Of a DNA stretch of 64,000 nucleotides, positions 56,119 to 64,000 are shown piece by piece. The notes below the pieces were generated by a model. It did no database searches. It saw nothing but the letters and a program-made list of their open reading frames with translations, and had not been told where the DNA came from. Source of the stretch: Pseudoips prasinana (taxonomy: Eukaryota; Arthropoda; Insecta; Lepidoptera; Nolidae); contig OX621245.1 in NCBI GenBank assembly GCA_951640165.1, positions 22,064,330 to 22,128,329 on the forward strand. The letters run 5' to 3'. Made by a program: the position numbers and the translations under genes. How positions within the stretch are numbered: position 1 is the stretch's first letter; each line of letters starts with the position of its first letter.

Positions 56119-56367
56119 ATAATATGCTGGGAAATTATTTACAGACGGCCATCTGATCCCAAACTAAGCAGAGCTTGTGCTATGTAAACCTGATAACTGA
56201 TATACTACTTTTCTTTTGTAAATACATACTTATATAGATAAATTACACCCAGACTCCAGGACAAACAGACTTGTTCATGCGCACAAATATCTGTCCTGGG
56301 TGGGAATCAAACCCACGACCTCCGGTGTGAAAAGCAAGCATTTGCCAACCACGCTAACAGGCCCGTT
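56119..56367 (-). mobile_element. SINE family B (copy B5)
   Basis: Full-length reverse copy: tail ATGCTGGGAAATTATTTACA, GGCCATCTGATCCCAAACTA, core ATTACACCCAGACTCCAGG, and head end CACGCTAACAGGCCCG. Box B complement GGGAATCAAACCCACGACC. Confidence 0.9.
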
Positions 56368-56507
56368 TATAATTCTAAAGTTTACTTTGCTACTATGGCT
56401 ATATCTAAACATTAAACTATTTATTGTTTATTTCGAGATGGTATCTGCCGAGAGTGTAGGTCCAATAGGATCATAGACATCGTTGGACATTTTTTTTAAA
56501 GACGACT

Positions 56508-56677
56508 GCATTTGGGGACATAATCCCTGTGTCGCGGGGTACTTTATAAACATATAATAGACGGACACAAATTACATCCAGAATCTGAACAACTATTTAT
56601 GGATCACACAAATAGTTGTCAGGCGAGGGACTCGAACCCGCGACACAAAACTTAGCCGCTGCGCCACACGTGCAGTC
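56508..56677 (-). mobile_element. SINE family A (copy A7)
   Basis: Tail TTTGGGGACATAATCCCTGT to head end CACACGTGCAGTC. About 20 bp between the two promoter boxes is deleted (CGACACAAAACTTAGCCGCT). Confidence 0.88.
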
Positions 56678-57094
56678 ATTATGAATTTCATGATCGATAT
56701 GCTCAAATTGTAAACATGAGTGAATACTGAATTTTCCCTTGATTAAATTAAATACAATAAACAAATACTATGGAACCACGACTGTGTACTAGAATTATTA
56801 TTTTAATCTACAAAACATAGTAAATTGACAAAACAACACAAATAATTTTTCGTATTTTATTAAATGCGACTTGTTAAATTCAGATATGAAGGATAACAAT
56901 AGTCCTAATGCAGCCCATTATTTACATTCATAAAATAAATAATAAAATAAAATAAAAAGCTTAATTGTTCCAAATTCCTAGTACAATTCAAATGTAGTGT
57001 TAGTATTATTAGTAGTAGCTTGCCTTATTTCTATTATTGTTTAGTTTTGTTACTATTTAATATGGATCCCTTTTGATGATGAGAATAGCTCTTG
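56678..57094. other. AT-rich spacer, nothing recognised
   Basis: Includes an (AAATAAAAT)-like run near 56930-56955. Confidence 0.4.
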
Positions 57095-57290
57095 GTGGAA
57101 TATGTCACAATCGCCACGCTTGGATTGGCAAATGGTTGGCGATCGCAGTATGATGGTCATAGTACTCAAAAAGAAGCTGCTGCCCGTCCTCTGATATTTC
57201 CACGGGTCGACTTCTACGTCCCCCACGGGATGAGATGGGGTGATGATAATCTAGTATTTGCCGCCGTCACCACACAGCATAAAAGAACTA
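57095..57290 (-). repeat. Repeat family F
   Basis: CACAATCGCCACGCTTGGAT, GGTCATAGTACTCAAAAAGA, GGGTCGACTTCTACGTCCCC and GCCGCCGTCACCACACAGC. Close to the 31.3 kb copy. Confidence 0.65.
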
Positions 57291-58467
57291 TAGTTAAGGT
57301 TATTTTAAATAGGGCTTAAAAGAAGAAGTTATCGTCATCGATGCAAGTTTTCAACCATATGTTACATATACTCACGCATTACTGATTTGTCCTGCCTAGA
57401 TCTGCTCTGCCGACTTTACTCTTTACCAGGTCCAGAACGTAATATTACTGCATAGTAATATTATGTTCTAGTCCCAAATCATAGCATTATGATTTGGAGA
57501 ATCTTCTGTAATGCGGAGGTACTTCCTCAGTCGAGTTGCTCATAGATCCAACGATGACTATGCTCTACCACACTCAAATATTGTTACCGGTTTGCGTACA
57601 GTGGTCACGACTAAGGTTACTAAATCTTACGGCGGCGCGTGGTAGTTTCCGAATCCTAAACGTACATGAATATTACTTACACTCATGTAAGTACGGGACA
57701 TTTATTGATTTTTTAAGAACTATATTTACGAAAGGAATATGTTTAATTTTTACTCCATGTTTTGTCATTCCTTTGTTTACCGAGGGGTAGTTGAATGCTG
57801 TAAGAAATACTTAATAACAGTTATCAGGTTTATCAAAGTACGCAAGTGCTAGTCCAATTCGTTAATAGTTCACGGTAACTAGCATACTGTAGTATAATGA
57901 TTTATTGGATTTACACTAAGCTGTATAGTTTATTATATTTTGATTATGCTTACATAAATTTATAGGATACGTCAGCACATTCTTGTGTTGGATGATGCTG
58001 CCACGACGCTACCAGTAATGGTAGAAAAAAGAGAGAATCGACCCGTTGGATCTCGAAACTACTATGGAAAATATCCTATTAATTCACATGAGTACATTAG
58101 AAAACCCCCCTATCCTAACTATTTTACATCATTTCGTAAAAGATCTGATACTCTTACACTGCTGGGCAGATATTAACCAAACATAGCTAAGAACCACCAT
58201 AAGAAAACTTGCTTTCAAATGAATACACCCCATCGAAATTGGTCTAATTGTTTGAGAGCTACGATGCCGGAGACAGCCACTTACAAACAGACAGATATCG
58301 ACGTCAAACTTACACCACCCATATTTTTGCTTCAGGGGTTAAAACTATACCGTTCTATATGGTTATGGTCTACTTATAGCTATTGTTATGTATGGTATCT
58401 TACTGTAGTTCTCGTAACAAAATTAATTAAGTATGTTTTTTAGACAAAACGCGTACTAGACTAATGA

Positions 58468-58502
58468 AGCCCTGTGTTGTGGGGTACTATACAAACATAT
58501 TG
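58468..58502 (-). mobile_element. SINE-A tail scrap
   Basis: CCTGTGTTGTGGGGTACTAT and ACAAACATAT are the SINE-A tail. A related scrap sits at the mirrored place in the left arm near 52818-52836 (AATATGTTTGTGCGGG). Confidence 0.55.
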
Positions 58503-58696
58503 GTTAGACAATGATACAATCCAAGTACTCGTCTAATTACGAGCACATCTATACAATGTGTTGTATCTCCAATCTTTTGTTGTCACGTATTCATAGAATT
58601 GCGAACATCATGCTATGTACATAGATTTCAATTCTATTCATAGTAGATTTTAATTAATATAACCTCAATACAGGAGAGCAATGCTTTTAACAATAA

Positions 58697-58763
58697 AATA
58701 CTGGGATATTATTCACACACGGCTATCTGAGCAGAACTTGTACTATGGAAACCAGATAACTTT
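58697..58763 (-). mobile_element. SINE-B tail fragment
   Basis: TACTGGGATATTATTCACAC, then ACGGCTATCTGAGCAGAACT, is the last ~70 bp of SINE-B. It mirrors the tail of copy B4 at 52.51-52.58 kb. Confidence 0.75.
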
Positions 58764-58798
58764 ATATTTATATAAGATTTATAGTAGCCATCACAGAC

Positions 58799-58864
58799 GA
58801 CTACGAACGCCACACGTAGTAACGGGTAGCGTTCGTAGTCATCATGCTACGAACACGTAGCATC
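58799..58864. repeat. Overlapping palindromes built on CTACG/CGTAG
   Basis: GACTACGAACGC (58799-58810) is inverted at 58829-58840, and ATGCTACG/CGTAGCAT follows at about 58845-58864. Confidence 0.75.
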
Positions 58865-58870
58865 ATCACT

Positions 58871-59405
58871 ACATACGCCTTGTAGTACGGCCAGCAAACA
58901 CGTACTCATACAATATTCTTTTAGAAATAAATTTATACATTAAAATTCGAAAATTATTGAATATTTGATTTTCTTTAAATTTTTTTTTAAAGAAAATAAA
59001 CAGTATTTGTAAGGTCCTATCTTATATCCTTAAATTAGAGAAGTTTCAATTATACTCTAAATTACTGCACCAAGATACTTTGGCAATCTAGATTTTGGGA
59101 CTCTAAAAATCCTAGCATATTGTTAGAATAGGTTTTGGACTAGACCACACTTTTATAGAAATAGATTTATAAATTAACTCATGTATGACTGATTCATACG
59201 GTGAAACTTGCAATTACTTTATTATCACTACACATAATCATGTTATTTTTTTATTTTATTATATTATGTTACGATTCCACTCTCCGTTTAAAACTTAGAC
59301 ACGATTTTAATAATAAAATAAATAAAGTTAATTATGTGCAATAATATAAAGCAAATATGTGACTAAATAAGAAACGATATACAATTTCCAAGGTGACGAC
59401 GTTCT
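58871..59405. other. Nothing recognised
   Basis: AT-rich, no supported feature. Confidence 0.4.
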
Positions 59406-60000
59406 TTTTAGGGTTCCGTATGGCAAAAAACGGAACCCTTATAGATTCGTTATGTCTGTCTGTCTGTCCGCCCGTATGTCACAGCCACGTTTTTCAGAAA
59501 CTATATGAGCTGTACCGTTAAAACTTGGTAAGTAGATGAATTCTGTGAACCGCATTATGATTTTCACACAAAAATAGAAAAAGAACAATAATTTTGGGGG
59601 TTCCCCGTACATAGAACTGAAACTCAAATTTTTTTTTCATCGTAACCGTACATGTGCGGTATCGATGGATAGGCCTTCAAAAATTATATTGTGGTTGCTA
59701 ATATCATTTTTTACTAAACTGAATAGTTTGCGCGAGAGACGACATTTCCAAAGTAGTAAAATGAGTGCCCCCCCCCCCCCCTGTAACTTCTAAAATAAGA
59801 GAATGATAAAACTAAAAAAAATATATGATGTACATTACTATGTAAACTAATAACGAAAATTGGTTTGAATGAGATTTAGTAAGTAGTTTTTTTAAATAAA
59901 TCGTAAACTACAATTTACCTTTCATTTAATCAACTGAATTACTTGCTGCTACGGAATCCTTCATGGGCGAGTCCGACTCACACTTGACCGGTTTTTTTTA
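59406..60000 (-). mobile_element. ~595 bp repeat, family G, reversed copy
   Basis: TTTTTAGGGTTCCGTATGGC, AAAAAACGGAACCC and (TGTC)n, then TTGCGCGAGAGACGACATTT, C14 at 59768-59781, and the end CGAGTCCGACTCACACTTGA. Collinear with 21981-22575 in reverse. Confidence 0.78.
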
Positions 60001-60130
60001 ATTGAAATCTGATTATATGCATCGCTTTATAATTGCTACGTACTTAAAAAAATGTCGTGCGTGTCACTTTCAATTATGCCTTCTCTAAATTTGAACTTTA
60101 TTACAATAGACAACTTATATTATCACTCTA

Positions 60131-60180
60131 AAAGGATAAAATTATGACAGAGAAGATTCTCTGTCATAATTTTATCCTTT
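60131..60180. repeat. Perfect inverted repeat, 24 bp arms, 2 nt loop
   Basis: Arms 60131-60154 and 60157-60180 around GA. A nearly continuous 50 bp palindrome. Confidence 0.95.
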
Positions 60181-61387
60181 TATTATATCTTCACAAAGAA
60201 ACAGCTAATAATAATAAATACAACTTAGTTATCAAGATGAAATAGTGGTACTTGTTAAAGGTTTTGGAAAACCTGGATTACAGGTCGCCAGGAACACAAC
60301 GCGGTTAACTTGCTAATAAAACAGGATTGAGCGACGGCACGGCAATTTACATGCAATCTTAGCAAATATACTTTGATAAATTAAAATATGAGTTGTGTAA
60401 TAGTGAGAGTGAGTTTGCGAGAGTAAATATGGGCGTTATTAGAGGTTGATGAGAGAACCAAGTAACCTGGATAGACAAGCCAAACTAGTGGAGTAGGATC
60501 AGCAGATTTTTAATTTTTGGTAGTCGAGAGTTTTGGGGTAACTTATGATAGAATTTTTGTATCTTAAATTATTAAAAGTAAGTAAGTTTTGTATCGTAAA
60601 TTATTATAAGTAAAATATTATATTAATTTATTACAAAGATATTGATTGAGGGATATAGCCTAATTCAATTTTCTGTCGAGGACACACTGTGCCTTTACAA
60701 CGCTTATCTATAAGAACCTTATAATAGATACGAGATGTAAAGGCATCATTATTGGTTTTTTAAAAGTATTATGTATGTTTTTAAAAGTTTGTCTTACCAT
60801 CAGCATATTCCAATATCCATATAAATGTACAGTGGGATTGAAATGGAAATCCAACGTTTATATTATCCATTTATCGATCACACGTAATATTTAACTAATA
60901 AATAATAGCGACAAAATATTTCATTTTTCACCCTTCGTGGTACGTAATTTTATTATGGGGATCAATTTTACGACATTCGATACTTTTACGGTTGTTGAGC
61001 CTTAAACGTAAAAGGGTTACTGTGACGTTCCACATTACTTTCCCTCCTTTGTCCTTGTATGGAATTTTGAGAAGCAATTTCGTGTTTTTAATAGATTTCG
61101 TTTTATTGTCGCGGGGTACCGCGTGCGAGATTTATGGAGGTTCTATTTTATTAAATGTAAAATGGATTTATCAGAAAGCTACAAATGTTCGATCGAGATA
61201 AAGTCTTTTTTAATGTAGACGAACATTTGTAGCATATATTCGTAACTAGCCAGTACAAAATAAATGAAACTTAGAATCGTATTACAACTTAAGGTCCAGC
61301 TATCTCAGAGTAGCCCATAAATGTGGGCAATAAATAGGGTACTATTATAAACCCGTATTGTTTTACTTTTACGAATTATATGGTAGA
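60181..61387. other. Nothing recognised
   Basis: AT-rich. The pair CTACAAATGTTCGATC (61180) and GACGAACATTTGTAG (61218) forms a small inverted repeat. No gene. Confidence 0.45.
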
Positions 61388-61652
61388 CTAGCTGACCTGG
61401 CGAACTTCGTTCCGCCTAACAGTCGATTCTTATTTTTTTTTATTATGATACCTACTTAATTTCATTTTATTTTGACTTATTCCAAATTAAGTTATATTTT
61501 TATTGACAATAGCTGACCCGGCGAACTTCGTTCCGCCTAATAGTCGATTCTTTAATTTTTCTTTTTATTATGATACTTACTTACTTTCATTTTATTTTTA
61601 CTTATTCCAAATAAAGTTATATTTTAATTGTATAAAACGTGTTTATTTTTCT

Positions 61653-62441
61653 AAGGGTCTGTTTCACAATGTCCAGATAAAGTCCCGATTAAGCTAGTTG
61701 CAAGTTTCTCTATCGAATAAAGACATCGTTTGCGTTTCATAATCCATAAATAGTACTAACTGGCAAATAATCTGCAAAGTAAACTATTGGTCAGATCAAG
61801 CTTCAGATAGCAAACTGATAGATAAGTTATCTGTCAGATGTCATTCGATGCTTATTTCGGTGGTGATTATTGTTAGACTTGTGTTTTATTGCGAATAATT
61901 TAATAAAATGGTAATATTTGATACTATTGAAGACGAAATTGATGAATTTTTTGATCGTGTAATGGAACCGCGCATAAATCCGACACCGCTAGGAAAAACA
62001 CCACCGAGACACCGCAACAAACAAAATGCATTTGTTGATAATATCAACAAATGCATTTTGCATCGTTGCATTGTTTGCATTGCAAAATTTTAATATTATT
62101 AACATTAGACGTTTATTTATTTGACTTTCGTACGTTTAATTTCACGCAAAAAAATCAATTTTTGTTTGATAAAATAATAGTTAGAAGATAAATTTGAGAA
62201 TATTTATGCAAACCTAAAAATGCTAACCATAAAAAATGAGTAAAAAGATATTTTTAGGTGTGTTTATCATAAGAAATGTATTTATATTTCGTAAGACGGA
62301 ACGTCAAAATGCGACGTTGCCAAACCTAACTATTAGTAACTGCCGAATAGCTATCTGGCAAATAAATTTACCTTATTTACTATATCTGTCAGTTTAGTTA
62401 GCTATCCGACACTTTATTCGTACATTGTGAAACAGACCCTT
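61653..62441. mobile_element. DNA transposon with 20 bp perfect TIRs, 789 bp
   Basis: AAGGGTCTGTTTCACAATGT at 61653-61672 is exactly inverted at 62422-62441. GGG...CCC ends with a TAA/TTAA-like flank suggest a PIF/Harbinger-type element, but the exact target duplication is ambiguous (CTAA left, TTAA right). The interior has one short frame (61908-62093) and an 18 bp palindrome. Confidence 0.7.
61908..62093 (+). pseudogene. Short frame inside the TIR element (possible transposase N-terminus)
   Basis: 62 codons in all, beginning MVIFDTIEDEIDEFFDRVME and continuing INPTPLGKTPPRHRNKQNAF. The last third runs through an 18 bp palindrome (62022-62039 / 62043-62060, loop AAT), so the natural frame probably ended or continued differently before the palindrome formed. 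No known domain is visible. Position just inside the 5' half fits a transposase start left in a deletion derivative. Confidence 0.3.
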
Positions 62442-62654
62442 AAACAAAAGAATTTTTCTAAAATAAACGTAGCCTAAGTTACTCCTTATTACATAAGCTA
62501 CCTACCAATAAAATTCCCTCTAAAATCCGTCCAGCCATTTCAGAGATTAGTTACATCTAATTTTATTTTGAACAAGCAAAGACCACTAATATATCTGATG
62601 CCATGTCAGTTTAATTTAAAAAAAATTAATTAATAACCACCTAACTAACTAACT

Positions 62655-62735
62655 AACTTGCTATTACGGAATTGTTGAATCGGTACTCAGATACGGCATC
62701 ATATTTTGGGGCAACTCTACTGATAAAGATACTAA
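62655..62735 (+). pseudogene. LINE RT fragment interrupted by mariner
   Basis: Reads YYGIVESVLRYGIIFWGNST followed by DKDT and then the mariner end. It is the same WGNSTDK block as in the 3.8-4.3 kb remnant. Confidence 0.7.
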
Positions 62736-62737
62736 TA

Positions 62738-64000
62738 GGTCTTTACCTATGAAATTGCCGTTTTGTATGAAAAAATTTAAACGAATTTTTTTCATGAATT
62801 TTTTTATTTGTATTAATCGAAGTAATCACCCATGCAATCAATGCATCTTTGCCATCGCAGTGGCAGTTTATTGATGCCCTTCTTAAAGAAATCAGCTGGA
62901 CGGGAGGCAACAAATTCTTCAAAGGCATTTTGTACTGCCTCTCGGGTATTGAATTTTTTTCCCGCCAAGAAGTTATCCAAATTCTGGAAAAAGTAGTAGT
63001 CTGTAGGCGCAAGGTCTGGTGAGTAGGGCGGATGACGGAGAGCTTCCAACCCCAGTTCTTGCAACTTGGAGACCGTCTGCTGTGCAGTATGAGGTCGCGC
63101 GTTGTCGTGCAGGAGCAGCGGAGACGAGCGATTGACCAATGCTGGTTGGAGAAGCGCCAGCTTCTCCATCATTGTGCTCAGTTCTTCACAGTACACATCT
63201 GCAGTAATGCTCACCCCGTTTGGTAAGAAGCTGTGATGAATCACACCGGCGCTAGACCACCAAACAGTGACCATCACTTTTCTAGGGGTAAGTTTTCGTT
63301 TAGGGCATTGTTTAGGTGCTGAACCAGGATCCAACCAACTTGCTGAGCGCTTGCGGTTATCAAACAGAATCCATTTTTCATCGCAGGTAACAATGCGGTT
63401 CAAAATTCCTTCATTTGTGTGTCTGTTGAGCAGTGCAAGGCACGTCTCGACGCGTACTTCGCGCTGGCGATCATTGAGTTCGTGGGGCACCCATTTGTCA
63501 AGCTTTTTTACCTTGCCAATTTGACGCAAATGGACCAATATTGTTTTGACGCTAACGTCAAAAGCTGCTGCTAATTCAGCCGTAGATTGTGTATCATCAG
63601 CTTCCACAACCGCCTTTAATTCGTCATTGTCGACCAAAGTCTTCGGACGACCGCGAGGTTCATTTTTCAGGTCGAAATTTCCAGAACGGAAGCGAGCAAA
63701 CCAATAACAGGTGGTGCGTTGGTTTGTAGTGTTAGCTCCGTAAACGTCGTTGATGTTGCGTGCCGCTTGTACCGCGTTGCTGCCACGACGGTACTCATAT
63801 TCCATAATTACTCGAATTTTTAACGTATCCATGATGACGAAAAAGATTGAAATGCGATGAAAATGTAACACTAATCAATAAAGAAATGACTACTTTTGGA
63901 AAAAAGAATCCATGTTTTTAAAATAAAATTAATTTGAAATTAGAATTCTTAGCCAAACAAAAATTATTTTGATTTGAAATGGCCAGTACTGCAGAACGGC
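62738..64000 (-). mobile_element. mariner element, 5' end beyond the window
   Basis: The low-coordinate end begins GGTCTTTACCTATGAAATTG after TA (62736-62737), like cecropia-type mariner ends as I remember them. The window stops at CAGAACGGC, which matches the complement of the inner GCCGTTTTG of this TIR (7 of 9). So the other TIR should lie within about 30 bp past base 64000. Confidence 0.85.
62813..63832 (-). CDS. mariner transposase (339 aa), intact
   Basis: It excises and reinserts the element at TA sites. The start is taken at 63832 (MDTLKIRVIM), because mariner proteins start here and the 13 upstream codons (from 63871) have no family match; 339 aa is the usual length. Residues about 1-110 form the paired-like helix-turn-helix DNA-binding region. 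WVPHEL is at 114-119, the linker motif conserved in mariners. The catalytic triad is D151 (TCDEKW), D243 (LHDNARPH) and D278 (APTDYY), with 34 residues between the last two: the D,D34D signature. YSPDLAP is at 270-276. No stops or frameshifts, so it may be active or recently so. It lies inside a LINE remnant (62.66-62.73 kb). Confidence 0.95.
   Translation of the reverse strand: MDTLKIRVIMEYEYRRGSNAVQAARNINDVYGANTTNQRTTCYWFARFRSGNFDLKNEPRGRPKTLVDNDELKAVVEADDTQSTAELAAAFDVSVKTILVHLRQIGKVKKLDKWVPHELNDRQREVRVETCLALLNRHTNEGILNRIVTCDEKWILFDNRKRSASWLDPGSAPKQCPKRKLTPRKVMVTVWWSSAGVIHHSFLPNGVSITADVYCEELSTMMEKLALLQPALVNRSSPLLLHDNARPHTAQQTVSKLQELGLEALRHPPYSPDLAPTDYYFFQNLDNFLAGKKFNTREAVQNAFEEFVASRPADFFKKGINKLPLRWQRCIDCMGDYFD

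Larger units (their letters stand above)
52500..58770. repeat. Large decayed inverted duplication (left arm 52.5-55.7 kb, right arm 57.3-58.77 kb)
   Basis: Blocks of the left arm recur as reverse complement, in mirrored order, in the right arm: 52505-52590 with 58690-58770; 52655-52960 with 58370-58665; 53030-53215 with 58070-58230; 54727-54925 with 57650-57855; 55459-55690 with 57320-57570. Landmarks include CATAGCATGATGTTCG, GTAATTAGAGGAGTACTTG, TTGGTTAATATCAG...CCAGCAGTGTAAA, ATTAACGAATTGGA, CCCCTCGGT(G/A)AAC and AAGTCGGCAGAGCAGATC. The left arm is longer because it was invaded by at least a Helitron fragment, a family F copy and SINE A6 with its nested Helitron. Confidence 0.82.
61388..62570 (-). 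mobile_element. Helitron remnant with two 3' ends, split by a TIR element
   Basis: Minus strand: body GTAACTTAGGCTACGTTTAT near 62470, interrupted at 62442-61653, then a 3' end (GGCGGAACGAAGTTCGCCGG, GTCAGCTA) at about 61510. Immediately after it comes a second, ~118 bp 3' end of the same type, finishing CTAG at 61391-61388 before T. Only the outer end has a perfect CTAG. Confidence 0.65.

Noticed and set aside
52500..58770. CRISPR-like or regular repeat array
   Set aside because: Repeats are inverted, long and irregular in a eukaryotic setting; no regularly spaced units.

Overview
The window is AT-rich animal nuclear DNA, and its repeats point to a moth or butterfly (Lepidoptera). The indicators are Helitrons ending in a short GC hairpin plus CTAG, several tRNA-headed SINE families, RTE-type LINE remnants ending in (ATG)n/(GAT)n tails, a mariner with cecropia-like ends, and a roughly 600 bp repeat with GGGTTCCGTA-type ends. 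I see no bacterial genes, no CRISPR array, no rRNA, no free-standing tRNA gene and no convincing host exon. It reads as an intergenic or intronic block built almost wholly from mobile elements and their wreckage.

Layout. 0-5 kb: end of an unidentified GC-rich coding unit, an RTE tail, SINE-A copies, a MITE, a foldback and a LINE RT remnant. 5-10 kb: a broken RTE LINE, a CXC-domain remnant, and a 2.8 kb decayed Helitron with both termini and parts of two helicase copies. 10-17 kb: mostly unassigned, apart from a TIR element with a long central hairpin. 17-25 kb: two large foldbacks, non-autonomous Helitrons, a tandem duplication, SINEs and two short-loop palindromes. 25-40 kb: an RNase H-bearing LINE remnant, three copies of a TA-flanked MITE, and SINEs. 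One LINE end there runs straight into the SINE-B tail. 40-49 kb: a LINE insertion with its 5' part inverted between 13 bp target-site duplications, a full-length SINE-C with TSDs, and an apparently intact two-ORF LINE (ORF1 237 aa, ORF2 974 aa) on the minus strand. 51-59 kb: two nested or adjacent decayed inverted duplications, the larger about 6.3 kb end to end, later hit by SINEs and Helitrons. 59-64 kb: a second copy of the GGGTTCCGTA repeat, a Helitron split by a TIR element, and an intact mariner transposase cut by the window edge.

How the parts relate. Only three reading frames look capable of making full proteins: LINE ORF1, LINE ORF2 and the mariner transposase. The SINEs, MITEs and short Helitrons carry no enzymes and would depend on such proteins in trans. 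One LINE/SINE pair sharing a 3' tail is visible (33.1-33.4 kb). The most unusual feature is the number of inverted repeats at every scale: arms from 14 bp to over 1 kb, loops from 2 nt to about 1.6 kb. In two cases the sequence context suggests the palindrome was made locally by copying one arm back, rather than being inserted as an element.
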